Shown here: piece by piece, positions 1-7,822 of the stretch | How the letters are laid out: each line of letters starts with the position of its first letter | Position numbering within the stretch: the first letter of the stretch is position 1 | Source of the DNA: JADJPO01 sp963825645 | Lineage (GTDB): Bacteria; Actinomycetota; Actinomycetes; Actinomycetales; Kineosporiaceae | NCBI GenBank assembly: GCA_963825645.1 | Contig: CAWGTT010000005.1 | Location: 310,001 to 374,000 of the forward strand | Length of the DNA stretch: 64,000 nucleotides | Direction: 5' to 3' | Notes under the pieces: model-generated | Seen by the model: only the letters and a program-made list of their open reading frames with translations | The model's database searches: none | What the model was told of the DNA's origin: nothing | Translations under genes and position numbers: made by a program

Positions 1-1
1 C

Positions 2-64
2 GAAGCCGGGCACACCGTCGATGTCCTCGACATCGACCACCGACGCGACGCCTACAACTCCTGA
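2..64 (+). CDS. 3' end of an unidentified protein (partial)
   Basis: An open frame enters from the left edge and ends at TGA 62-64. Only 20 residues are visible, ending in DAYNS. The composition (alternating hydrophobic and Asp/His residues, VDVLDIDH) looks like real coding sequence, but the fragment is too short to assign a family. It runs in the same direction as the DmdA-like gene that begins about 390 bases downstream, so it could belong to the same one-carbon or demethylation locus; that is only inference. Confidence 0.45.
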   Translation, partial: EAGHTVDVLDIDHRRDAYNS

Positions 65-457
65 GCGCATCCGGAATTGCCGCCCTGACCTGGTCGAGCC
101 TTGATGGCTTCGGCCGGGCTCCGCATACCCCGGCCCGCAACGGGGACTGCCCGCCTCCACCGCTGTGCTCGTTTCGTGGGACCTCTTGGCGCACGACCGG
201 AGCGCTTCGTAGCCTGGGACTTCACATCCGTGCCGAATAGGACTCGCTGGAGCGGAAACTTCTGTGCATCTCGAACGTTTGACGCTGATCCCGGAGATAG
301 TCGCCCATAAGGGCAGGGCGACGGTCGTCGTCGACATCTGTGCCCATCCCGACCTGCCGGAGGCGCCGGCCTACCGGCTCGTGCAAGCCCTCGACAAACG
401 CCCCCACCATGTGGGCTCGTGCCCGGGGGCTATCGCTGCGTTCTCGCGGGACGACAC
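65..457. other. Gap before the DmdA-like gene
   Basis: No gene is recognised in this 393-base stretch. A short plus-strand frame at 264-461 (65 codons) has plausible protein-like composition but matches no family I know, lacks a convincing ribosome binding site and overlaps the start of the next gene. The gap probably carries the promoter of the DmdA-like gene. No strong hairpin was seen. Confidence 0.4.
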
Positions 458-1609
458 GTGAACTGGTCAGACGGCGTCGGGTTCGGGACGCAGATCCGCA
501 GATCGCCGTATTTCGACGCAACGGTCCGGTGGGGTGCGCAGGCCTTCTCGGTCTACAACCACATGTACATCCCGCGGGACTTCGGCGACCCCGAGCAGAA
601 CTTCTGGAACCTCGTGAACGACGCGATTCTCTGTGACGTCGCCGTGGAGCGTCAGGTCGAGATCACCGGTCCCGATGCTCCGGTGTTCATGCAGCTGCTC
701 ACGCCGCGCGACCTGTCCGAGCTGGTCGTCGGGCAGTGCAAGTACGTCCTCATCACGAATGCGGATGGCGGCATCATCAACGACCCGGTGTTGCTCCGGC
801 TGGCCGAGAACCACTTCTGGATCTCCCTGGCCGACAGTGACGTGCTGCTGTGGGCCCAGGGTGTCGCCGTCCACTCCGGCATGGACGTAACGATCGTCGA
901 GCCCGACGTCTCACCACTACAACTACAGGGGCCGAAGTCCGGCAAGGTGATGGAGGCGCTGTTCGGCGAAAGCATCCACGACCTGAGGTACTACTGGCTG
1001 CGCGAGGTCGATCTGGACGGGATCCCGCTCATCGTGTCGAGGACAGGCTGGTCCAGCGAACTCGGCTACGAGCTCTTTCTGCGGGACGGTTCACGAGGCG
1101 ACGAGCTGTGGGAGAAGATCATGGCCGCAGGCGAACCGTTCGGACTCAGGCCGGGCCACACCTCATCGATTCGGCGGATCGAAGGCGGGATGCTCTCCTA
1201 TCGCGCAGACGCCGACCTCGACACCAACCCCTACGAGCTCGGGCTCGACCGACTCGTCAGCCTCGACATGGAGGCGGATTTCATCGGCAAGGAAGCGCTC
1301 CGACGGATCCACGACGAGGGCGTGAGCCGGAAGCAGGTCGGTCTCGTGATCGAGGGCGACCCGCTGCCAGGCCCGAACACCACGTTCTGGCCGGTTCGAT
1401 ACGAAGGCGCCGCCGTCGGGAAGGTCACATCTGCGGTGTACTCGCCGCGGCTCGACCAGAACATCGCCTTGGCGATGGTCTCGGTGGGTGCAGCCGAGCT
1501 CGGAACCGAGGTCGACGTCACCACCGACTCCGGACCCTGTCGGGCAACTGTGGTCAACCGCCCGTTCTTCGACCCGAGGAAGTCCCTGGCCGCCGCACGG
1601 AGCGGGTAG
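458..1609 (+). CDS. DmdA-like tetrahydrofolate-dependent demethylase (GcvT/AMT fold)
   Basis: The 383-residue protein follows the aminomethyltransferase fold and matches the dimethylsulfoniopropionate demethylase (DmdA) branch rather than ordinary GcvT. Visible landmarks in order are RRSPYFDATVRWG near residue 15, VERQVEITG near 65, INDPVLLRLAENHFWIS near 110, VSPLQLQGPKS near 150, RTGWSSELGYEL near 193 and RRIEGGMLSY near 240. All of these recur in marine DmdA proteins, which are of similar length (about 370). Members transfer a methyl group to tetrahydrofolate. I chose the GTG at 458 because homologous sequence starts just after it; an in-frame ATG at 419 is possible. No dmdB, dmdC or dmdD homologue lies next to it, so the substrate may be DMSP or another methylated compound such as a methylamine or betaine. 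Confidence 0.8.
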   Translation: MNWSDGVGFGTQIRRSPYFDATVRWGAQAFSVYNHMYIPRDFGDPEQNFWNLVNDAILCDVAVERQVEITGPDAPVFMQLLTPRDLSELVVGQCKYVLITNADGGIINDPVLLRLAENHFWISLADSDVLLWAQGVAVHSGMDVTIVEPDVSPLQLQGPKSGKVMEALFGESIHDLRYYWLREVDLDGIPLIVSRTGWSSELGYELFLRDGSRGDELWEKIMAAGEPFGLRPGHTSSIRRIEGGMLSYRADADLDTNPYELGLDRLVSLDMEADFIGKEALRRIHDEGVSRKQVGLVIEGDPLPGPNTTFWPVRYEGAAVGKVTSAVYSPRLDQNIALAMVSVGAAELGTEVDVTTDSGPCRATVVNRPFFDPRKSLAAARSG

Positions 1610-2079
1610 AGCGGGCGGCTGGGCCATGGCGCGATCGCTTCCCAACAGGGGCCAAGAGCCCTCGAACATCACCCACCCGGTTTCCTGGCAGACACACCGG
1701 TCTACCGTCAGGCCAGTTACACCGTTCCCTGTACGGACCCCGGCCTGGTTGCCGCTCCAGATGATCACGGTGGGGCGTGCTGGTGCAGCGCCCCCGATTG
1801 GTCGATCGCCCGCGGCGCTTATCCGTCCGCTCGCGAATGCGATGGTCAGTCCGCGCAACATCCGCAATTGCCGCGAAGCGGCCATCACGCTCACTCATGC
1901 CGCCATCCGCGCGGCCATCCGCTCTTGCCGCGGGGAGGACGCGTAGCGTCAGCTACTCGCCGCGGGGAGCGCGGCCATACGCTCTTGAAGGGATGACACT
2001 CGTTGCGCTCACGGTGACAGGATCATCGCATCAGCGGTGTGCGTGGGAGCGGAATGTTCGACCGCAGTGTGGTGGACCT
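1610..2079. other. Non-coding stretch with imperfect repeats
   Basis: No intact gene is seen in these 470 bases. Several long frames cross it, but none shows family similarity and they contradict one another. It contains the imperfect repeat cluster at 1870-1987 and leads directly into the broken UPF0158 gene. It looks like decayed intergenic DNA. Confidence 0.5.
1870..1987. repeat. Imperfect direct repeats, about 60-base spacing
   Basis: The 19-mer at 1909-1927 (GCGCGGCCATCCGCTCTTG) recurs at 1969-1987 with one mismatch. A more diverged copy (GCGGCCATCACGCTC) lies near 1878-1892. A second shared block, GCCGCGGGGAG, occurs near 1928 and 1960, so the duplicated unit is about 60 bases long. 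No coding function is apparent. It could be a tandem duplication left by replication slippage or a degraded regulatory repeat. Confidence 0.6.
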
Positions 2080-2330
2080 GCCCTGGACGAGCTCGCGATG
2101 ACGTTGGCGGATCGGGAGTTCGAGCATCGGTGGCTGATTGATCCGCGGACGGGCCGGATCGCGTTGTGGACCGAGAACGGCAGGACGGCGGCCTCGACGG
2201 CGACGATTCGGTGGACGTGGACGAGACTGACCTGTTGGGCATCGACCCGGTGCCGTCGTCGGTGTGCCGCGATATGGCCGATTTCGCCGACGGGATCACA
2301 GACGAGCACGAGAGGGCCGTTCCTGTATGA
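2080..2330 (+). pseudogene. UPF0158 family protein, frameshifted and truncated
   Basis: The first frame reads LDELAMTLADREFEHRWLID followed by PRTGRIALWTENGR, the conserved N-terminal half of UPF0158 proteins. At about 2185-2192 similarity moves to the next frame, which reads DDSVDVDETDLLGIDPVPSS and then DMADFADGITDEHERA before a TGA at 2328. The usual C-terminal part (a segment of the RGAFRRFK type) is missing. The gene therefore has one frameshift and a truncated 3' end. The biological role of UPF0158 is unknown. The remnant sits in a region rich in other broken genes. Confidence 0.75.
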
Positions 2331-2638
2331 CGTTGCCCCTTGGCTGACCTCCCGCGGACCGTCGAACACCGCCAGAGTGCATCAACGTTGCTGGAGACCT
2401 GAGTCCGTGAGAACCGTCCGGCTGTCGCCCATATCGCCCAGAATGCTGCGCTGTGTCAGCGCGGAAGGACCTGTCACTGCGGCATCCAGACACATAGGAA
2501 CTCGTCGGCCGTGGCCCGATCGGGCCAGTAACCGGCCGGGCAGATATGGCCTGTCCTGCCGAAGCGTGGATCTGATACAGGGCCCAGAGTCGTCGTAGCT
2601 CCTCCGCAAGGCGTGGAGCCCGACAGAAGGAGATCGAC
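2331..2638. other. Gap with a possible minus-strand fragment
   Basis: No complete gene is present. On the minus strand, about 2485-2560 reads as GHICPAGYWPDRATADEF ending in WMPQ and a stop. That is protein-like and could be the tail of another decayed gene, but I cannot assign a family. The right part supplies the promoter and ribosome binding site of the tautomerase gene. Confidence 0.3.
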
Positions 2639-2863
2639 ATGCCGTTCATCCAGGTCAAGGTCATTGAGAACGTCTTCAGTGACGACCAGAAGCAGGAGAT
2701 CGTTCGGAGCCTCACCGACGCCATGGTGGGCATCGAGGGCGAGAACATGCGTGCCGTCACGTGGTGCGTGGTCGAGGAGGTCCGCAGCGGCAGCTGGGGG
2801 ATCGCCGGCAACCCGCTTACCACCGCGGACGTGAAGGCACTGGCGGCGGGCGCGGGCGTCTGA
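2639..2863 (+). CDS. 4-oxalocrotonate tautomerase family protein
   Basis: This is a 74-residue protein starting MPFIQVKVIENVFSDDQKQE. The family acts as a small oligomer in which Pro-1, exposed after removal of Met, is the catalytic base for keto-enol tautomerisation of unsaturated 2-oxoacids; the Pro is present here. A good ribosome binding site (AGAAGGAGA) lies 6-8 bases before the ATG, which fixes the start. The length is typical (60-75 residues). Members often serve aromatic ring meta-cleavage pathways, but no such genes are adjacent, so the substrate cannot be inferred. The TPR-LuxR regulator starts 74 bases downstream on the same strand. Confidence 0.85.
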   Translation: MPFIQVKVIENVFSDDQKQEIVRSLTDAMVGIEGENMRAVTWCVVEEVRSGSWGIAGNPLTTADVKALAAGAGV

Positions 2864-2937
2864 CCCGTCCACAGTTCGCCGTGCCAGATCGGGCGGACGC
2901 CCGCCCGCCTGGTAGGGCGGAGACCATACTGAGGACG

Positions 2938-4554
2938 ATGACTTCCCTCGTGTCGGCGCGATCAGCACTGGACGCGGGTTCGTGGCAACTCGCCCGAACC
3001 GCGTTCCAGGCTGTCGCCGAGGAGAGCGCGGATCCGCTCGCCTACGAGGGTTTGGCCCAGGCCGCCTGGTGGCTCGACGAAGGTGAGATGTGCGTAGGGG
3101 CACGAGAGACGGCATACCGGCGTCATCGCGAGCTCGGTGACTCGCTCGGTGCGGCGCGCGCGGCCACCGGCCTGGCGTGGGACTCGCTGCTCTTTGGCCA
3201 CGGCGAGTCCGTGGCGCTCGGCTGGTGGGGGCGGGCCGGGTCGCTCCTTGATGGGCTCGACGAATCGGCCGAGCACGGCTGGCACGCCGTGCGAGAGGCG
3301 GAGCTCGCCATGGAGGTCGGCCACGACCCCGATCGGGCGTTGGCGGCCGGCGTACGCGCGTCGGCCATCGCGCAACGGCTCGGCCTGGGAGACCTCGAGG
3401 TCGTCGGTCTGGCACTGCAGGGTCTCGCGATGACGAGCGCGGGAGACGTTGAGGGGGGCATGGCGCGGCTCAACGCGTCGGTGGCTGCTGCGACATCGGG
3501 CGACGTGGCGGACCCCATGTGGATGGGGAAGGTCTGCTGTTGGCTCATCGCGGCCTGCAGCCAGAACAGGGACGTGACGCGGGCGGCGGACTGGTGTCGC
3601 CGTGTGGAGGCCATCTGCGCCGAACGTGACCTCGCCCCCCTCTTCAACGTGTGCCGCATCCAGTACGCGTCGGTCCAGGTGGCGCGAGGGTCGTGGCGCG
3701 AGGCTGAGCAGGAGCTCACCGGGGTGCTCGAACGGCTCTCGGCGTCGCGCCGTACCTCCCGGCTCGAGGCGGTGGTGCAGCTGGGAGAGCTACGGCGTCG
3801 CCAGGGTCGGTTCGACGAGGCGGAGGCGCTCTTCGCACAGGCTGAGTTCCACCCGTCCGCGATCGCGGGGCGCGCACGGATTCACATGTCCGGCGGCGAA
3901 CATGCGGTCGCTTGGACGGCGATCCGGGGCCTCCTGGAATGGCTGCCGAACGATAGCCGCCTCCTCCGCGCAGACGTTCTCTACCTCGCGGTAGTCGTCG
4001 CGCAGGCCGCTGGCGAGGAGGATGCAGCGCGGCTGCTCGCGGCCGAGCTTCGCCAAACGGCAGAGTTGACTGGCACCCAATCGCTGATGGCCACCGCCTC
4101 GGCCGCTGACGCGGTACTGGCGCCACTAGACGCTGCTGTTCCCTTGCTGACAGAGGCGGTGCGAAGGTTCAGCGCCGCGGGCCTGCGCTTCGATGAGGCC
4201 CACACCCGGCTTACCCTCGCGGAGGCGCTTCTCGCGACGGGTGACGGGTCCGCGGCCCGGCGTCATCTCGCGCTCGCGACGGAGGTCTTGTCCGAACTGT
4301 CCGCAGGCGACGATCTGGCGCGTGCGCGGCGGCTCGCCGATGCCGCCAGCGTGCCAGCAGTTGGTCCACTCTCGACCCGGGAGCGCGAAGTGCTGCGGTT
4401 GGTGTCTCAAGGGATGAGCAACCAAGAGATCGCGGTGACGCTCGTCCTCAGCGAGCACACAGTGCACCGGCACGTCGCCAACATCCTCACCAAGCTCGAC
4501 CAGACCTCACGCACTGGCGCCGCGACGCACGCCATTCAAGCCGGGCTGCTCTGA
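2938..4554 (+). CDS. LuxR-family regulator with TPR-like helical repeats
   Basis: The protein is 538 residues long. Most of it is an alpha-helical, Ala/Leu/Arg-rich array of about ten repeats resembling tetratricopeptide repeats, for example LGDLEVVGLALQGLAM and LRRRQGRFDEAEALFAQAEF. The last 65 residues form a LuxR/NarL-type helix-turn-helix: LSTREREVLRLVSQGMSNQE, then LSEHTVHRHVANILTKL. There is no N-terminal ATPase or receiver domain, unlike LAL or response-regulator relatives. The start is the ATG at 2938; a longer open frame upstream overlaps the tautomerase gene and is not credible. Such regulators usually act on adjacent genes, and the tautomerase is the nearest candidate target. Confidence 0.85.
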   Translation: MTSLVSARSALDAGSWQLARTAFQAVAEESADPLAYEGLAQAAWWLDEGEMCVGARETAYRRHRELGDSLGAARAATGLAWDSLLFGHGESVALGWWGRAGSLLDGLDESAEHGWHAVREAELAMEVGHDPDRALAAGVRASAIAQRLGLGDLEVVGLALQGLAMTSAGDVEGGMARLNASVAAATSGDVADPMWMGKVCCWLIAACSQNRDVTRAADWCRRVEAICAERDLAPLFNVCRIQYASVQVARGSWREAEQELTGVLERLSASRRTSRLEAVVQLGELRRRQGRFDEAEALFAQAEFHPSAIAGRARIHMSGGEHAVAWTAIRGLLEWLPNDSRLLRADVLYLAVVVAQAAGEEDAARLLAAELRQTAELTGTQSLMATASAADAVLAPLDAAVPLLTEAVRRFSAAGLRFDEAHTRLTLAEALLATGDGSAARRHLALATEVLSELSAGDDLARARRLADAASVPAVGPLSTREREVLRLVSQGMSNQEIAVTLVLSEHTVHRHVANILTKLDQTSRTGAATHAIQAGLL

Positions 4555-4764
4555 TCCACCGGTCGCGATGTGTCAGCAGCAGACCGGGGTCCAGGTCCTC
4601 ATCAAGCCGCGGAGCGGCAGTATCCGCTCGCTCTTGCCGCTGTTCGTGCGTCGACAACGTGCCGAGATACCACAGGGCTCACGGGTCTTGATTGGGACTA
4701 GCGACGCCTGGGTGCGCCAGCACCCCGACCTGACGAAGTCCTGGCGGCGTTGAGCCGCAGCGCT

Positions 4765-5202
4765 TCAGCGAGCGATGCCCTCAGCGCGGAACTTGAGGCC
4801 GGCCGCTTCCATGGCGAGGTATCGCTCGGTGAGCTTTCGGTACAGCCGTCCCACGACCCCCCCGACCGCCCCGCTCATCACGACTCTCAGCTCTACCCGG
4901 GTGCCACCGTCGGGCAGCGGTGCGCACTCGTGGTGCGCAGACACCGTGCTGCCTGGCTGCCGCTGCTCCCAGGTGAAGGCGCTGCCGGGTTCGAACGCGG
5001 TCACCGTGTACGTGCCGGTCGGGATCCGCGGCTGGGAGACCTCAACTCGAGACCCGACGGCGAGGGGACCGGCGTCCAGCGGCCGGACGCCGCTCACTGA
5101 GTCCGTCCACTCCGGCCAGCGCTCGACGTCGACGAGCACCTCCCACACACGGTCCGGCGAGGCGGCCACATCGATGCTGATGCGCCGCTCCACGCCGTCC
5201 AT
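4765..5202 (-). CDS. SRPBCC (polyketide cyclase/START-like) protein
   Basis: This 145-residue protein starts MDGVERRISIDVAASPDRVW. The pattern of IDV-AxPxxVWxVLVDVERWPEW followed by a GSRVEVSQP strand and a final long helix (VVGRLYRKLTERYLAMEAAG) is the SRPBCC hydrophobic-cavity fold. Proteins of this class bind lipids, polyketides or other hydrophobic ligands; nothing here reveals the ligand. The frame remains open to 5262, but homology starts at the ATG at 5202, which I chose. It is transcribed on the minus strand, upstream-flanked by a hairpin and the broken sugar-binding gene. Confidence 0.8.
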   Translation of the reverse strand: MDGVERRISIDVAASPDRVWEVLVDVERWPEWTDSVSGVRPLDAGPLAVGSRVEVSQPRIPTGTYTVTAFEPGSAFTWEQRQPGSTVSAHHECAPLPDGGTRVELRVVMSGAVGGVVGRLYRKLTERYLAMEAAGLKFRAEGIAR

Positions 5203-5323
5203 CGTCGCAGAGATCAGGATCTCCCAGGAAGGCTCGACGTGTCCGATAGTGAAGGCACCCAAAGACGTCCGGACATGCCGCCTCTGCGGGCGGTTACTCT
5301 CGCCCGATTATGGCCCCCGCGCC

Positions 5324-5340
5324 TCGCGCGCAGCGCGCGA
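5324..5340. terminator. GC-rich palindrome between minus-strand genes
   Basis: TCGCGCGC-A-GCGCGCGA is a perfect 8+8 base palindrome around one central A. It lies downstream of the broken sugar-binding gene and upstream of the SRPBCC gene, both on the minus strand. The position suits a transcription terminator, but there is no T-run and a protein-binding site is also possible. Confidence 0.35.
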
Positions 5341-5441
5341 CCACAGCTGGGGTGCGGCGCTCGAAGCGTTTCTGGCGCGCTCTCGATGTCCGTGCGAACG
5401 AGAATGCGCTCGCGGGGTGTAATGGCGTTGCATACTCCGGG

Positions 5442-6351
5442 TTAGGGGATGCCGAGGGCGGTGCAGCGGGCGGCGACTTCGCCTGTGCATATTTGGGCCG
5501 CTGTGACCCAGCCGTCGGCGAAGACCGTTGCCTTCGCGTTGGCCGGGGTCACCCAGATCCCGTTCACCAAGACCGCGGGCACTTGGGTGTTGGTTGTCGG
5601 GTCAAGCACGGTGCCCGTGGCGTCGGAGGGGAGGTCGGCGCCTTGGAGGAGCTCGAGGGCTGCCTTCGCCGCCGCGTCCGCCTCGATCCTGGGTGACTTG
5701 TAGACGGTGCCGGCTTGGTAGCCGAGGAGCACGTTCTGGATTCCCTCGATGGTGGCGTCCTGACCGGTTACCAGTACCTCGCCGGCCAGCCCCCTGGCCT
5801 TGAGGACCTGGATGGCCGCGTTGCCCAGGCCGTCGTTGGCGGTGATCGCACCCTTGAGGTCTGGGTTGTCGGCCAGCATCTGCTCGATAATCGGCCCGGC
5901 CAGGGTGTCGTCCCAGTTCGGCACGCCCTCATCCGGGCCCTTGGTGAAGGTCCCGTCGGCGTACAGCGGGTCGAGTACCGAGTTGTAGCCCTCGGCGAAC
6001 AGGGCCGAGAAGTCGTCCGTTGGTGAGCCGTTCAACTCGGCTATCTTGGCGCCTCGAGGAACCCCCACCGCGTGAAGGGCGTCCACCAGACCCTGACCCA
6101 TCAGCGCGCCCACGCCGACATTGTCGAAGGAGACGAAATGCGGTCGCTGAGCCTCCCAGAGTGAGCCGGTCGTAGTCGATCGACTTCACCCCGCTGGCCT
6201 TTGCGGCGGCCTCGATCGCGGCCCCGGTGTCGCCCACGTTCGTCAAGATGATGACCTTGGCACCCCACGCGATGGCCTGCTGCGCTTGGACGAGCTGGGT
6301 CTGCGCGTCCGCGGCGTAGGAGATACGGATCTGGCTGTCGGTGAAGGCCCA
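5442..6351 (-). pseudogene. XylF-like sugar ABC transporter substrate-binding protein, broken
   Basis: The C-terminal two thirds read as a periplasmic sugar-binding protein of the xylose/ribose type: MGQGLVDALHAVGVPRGAKI, ITANDGLGNAAIQVLKARG, VTGQDATIEGIQNVLLGYQA and PAVLVNGIWVTPANAKATVF. Upstream the frame changes near 6141, where one extra base separates YDRLTLGGSAT from VSFDNVGVG. The similarity then continues (RISYAADAQTQLVQAQQAIA) and stops abruptly at about 6351. There a plus-strand IS3 transposase fragment begins, so the signal peptide and first domain are lost. No permease or ATPase gene is nearby. The gene is non-functional by both truncation and frameshift. Confidence 0.85.
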
Positions 6352-6354
6352 TGT

Positions 6355-6510
6355 CAGCGGATCGCGGGCCGGGTCGGGGTCAACGCGGACACGCTGCGGT
6401 CCTGGGTCAAGCAAGCCGACCTCGACGCCGGGAAGCAGCCGGGCACGACGACCGATGACGCCAAGAAGATCAAAGTGCTGGAGGTCCAGGTCCGAGAGCT
6501 CCAACGCCGC
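6355..6510 (+). mobile_element. IS3-family OrfA transposase remnant
   Basis: The plus strand encodes QRIAGRVGVNADTLRSWVKQ followed by AGKQPGTTTDDAKKIKVLE and VRELQRR. This is the helix-turn-helix plus leucine-zipper core of IS3-family OrfA proteins. It begins exactly where the minus-strand sugar-binding gene is cut and ends near 6510, where similarity to OrfA is lost. OrfB, both terminal repeats and the OrfA start are absent, so this is an inactive scar of an insertion followed by deletion. Confidence 0.8.
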
Positions 6511-6594
6511 GTCGCCCGCCAAGCCCTAACGGACGTTCCGGCGCAAGTCCGGCTGAGCGAAGATCAGCGGCAGGGAGAAGACCAACTAGGGGGA

Positions 6595-6921
6595 TTAGCG
6601 CGGGGTGATCTCGCCCATGTCGACGAAGCCCTCAATCTCCTCGGCGTCGACATAGATGATCTTCGGCTGCGCCGAGACGATGTCCGGCATCGTGCTCGTG
6701 AAACGGTCCACATGGGGCTGCTTCATGTGCTCCTTGCCGGCAGCGTCGTCCCGGAAGCCCTCGATGGTGACGTACTCGTTCTCGTCGTCGAGGCTGCGGG
6801 AGAACTGGAAGAAGACGCATCCGGGCTCGGCGTTGACCGCCTTGGCGTAGTAGTCCGCGAGCTCGAGCCACTCGGCGTTCTTGTCTGGACGAATCGGGAA
6901 CTTCACCACGATGAGGATCAT
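6595..6921 (-). CDS. Antibiotic biosynthesis monooxygenase (ABM/YgiN-like) domain protein
   Basis: This 108-residue single-domain protein starts MILIVVKFPIRPDKNAEWLE and continues with NAEPGCVFFQFSRSLDDENE and HMKQPHVDRFTSTMPDIV. The order of beta strand, helix, PGC-F-F strand and a central HxxxxHVxxF element is that of the ABM fold, a ferredoxin-like dimer whose members include YgiN quinol monooxygenases and heme-degrading or polyketide monooxygenases. The exact substrate is not visible. The gene looks intact although it is flanked by remnants on both sides. Confidence 0.8.
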   Translation of the reverse strand: MILIVVKFPIRPDKNAEWLELADYYAKAVNAEPGCVFFQFSRSLDDENEYVTIEGFRDDAAGKEHMKQPHVDRFTSTMPDIVSAQPKIIYVDAEEIEGFVDMGEITPR

Positions 6922-6939
6922 GAGTGGAGCCTAAACCCG

Positions 6940-7452
6940 GACCGGAGCGCTCGAGAATTGCGGTGACGGTGACGGTGACGGTGATGGTGATGGTGACGGT
7001 GATGGTGACGGTGATGGTGATGGTGCGGCCGGTGTGCGGGAGCAGTCGCAGGGTGGGGCCGCAGCGGACGGTGCAGCAGGTGCGCCCAGGTGCGCCCAGG
7101 TGCCCACCAGAATCCGAATGTGCGTAGAGGGGATGCAGGTTGAACACCTCTGCCCGATCGATCTGGTCGAGGCGGTAGGTGCACCGTGGCCATCCGAGCG
7201 CTCCGAAGGCACGGTGACGCCGTTGGGGCCGGCGGTGGTCCTGATGCTCGATCCGGTCAGTACGTACAGGGCAACGCCGGCGGCGTACAGCAGCAGCGGC
7301 ACCGTCGCGTCCCGCCCGCTCTGGCGCGGGACGCCTCCCAGAATGATGAGCGGAATCGCCAGCACAGCACAGCTGATGATCATGGTCCAGTTCGTGGCCC
7401 GCCCGGTGTAGATCGAGTATCGGCCCGTGCCGGCGTACGCGGGCTCGGTCCT
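6940..7452 (-). pseudogene. Actinobacterial PH-like membrane protein, decayed
   Basis: Minus-strand fragments in successive frames read GRYSIYTGRATNW, MIISCAVLAIPLIILGG (a membrane segment), LLLYAAGVALYVLTGSSIRT (a second membrane segment), then after a frameshift FGALGWPRCTYRLDQIDRAE, FGFWWAPGRTW and CGPTLRLLPHTGR, ending in the expanded TITVT repeat. Together they resemble small actinobacterial membrane proteins with two or three helices and a bacterial-PH-like strand region. Several frameshifts and the repeat make it non-functional. The expected start codon (7450-7452) now reads AGG instead of ATG. The decayed GntR gene immediately upstream formed an operon with it. Confidence 0.65.
6962..7024. 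repeat. Hexanucleotide tandem repeat (GGTGAC/GGTGAT)10
   Basis: Ten uninterrupted six-base units, GGTGAC or GGTGAT, occupy 6962-7021, followed by a partial unit. On the minus strand they encode alternating Thr-Val and Thr-Ile. They lie in the reading frame of the decayed membrane-protein gene at the point where intact relatives have a short RTVTVTV-like strand. Slippage expansion of that native motif is the simplest origin. Confidence 0.9.
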
Positions 7453-7797
7453 GTCAGCTCCTCAATGAGGCGGATCAGCTCGGCGCGGCCGAGGCCGTGA
7501 GTGCGGGCGATAGTGATCAAGGTGTGGGCCGCCTCCATGACTGAGCACAGGTCAGGGGCGGTCGAGGTGACCCTCGCTCCGCGACCCCGGCGGAACTCGA
7601 GCAGGCCTTCGTCGCGCAGTTGCCGTTACGCGGCCAGGACGGTGTTGCGGTCCTCCGACAGTGCCACCGCGCGCTCGGCCGCTGGGGGGAGCTGCTCGCC
7701 GACGGCGAGCGCCCCCGAGGCCACGCCGTGGCGGACGCCGCTGGCGATCTGGTGCTGCAGCGTCCCCGGTCCAGTGTGTGGAAGATGGTGCTGGCGC
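7449..7797 (-). pseudogene. GntR/YtrA-type transcriptional regulator, decayed
   Basis: The minus-strand frame reads LQHQIASGVRHGVASGALAV, GEQLPP, NTVLAA, a TAA at 7626-7628, then RQLRDEGLLEFRRGRGARV and GLGRAELIRLIEEL. This is the compact winged-helix protein of the GntR YtrA subfamily. The TAA replaces the aromatic codon expected in NTVLAA(Y/F)RQLRDEG, and the N-terminal codons near 7780-7797 are out of frame. The normal stop also appears to be lost by the same base change that destroyed the start of the downstream membrane gene. Such regulator/membrane-protein pairs are common two-gene operons in actinobacteria. Confidence 0.75.
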
Positions 7798-7822
7798 GGA
7801 GCACAGGCCTCACACTGGTCCT

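Noticed and set aside
4568..4753. 61-codon plus-strand open frame after the LuxR gene
   Set aside because: There is no ribosome binding site, no family pattern and no support beyond an open frame.
6962..7024. Tandem array considered as a CRISPR
   Set aside because: Units are six bases, directly adjacent and without spacers; it is a microsatellite.
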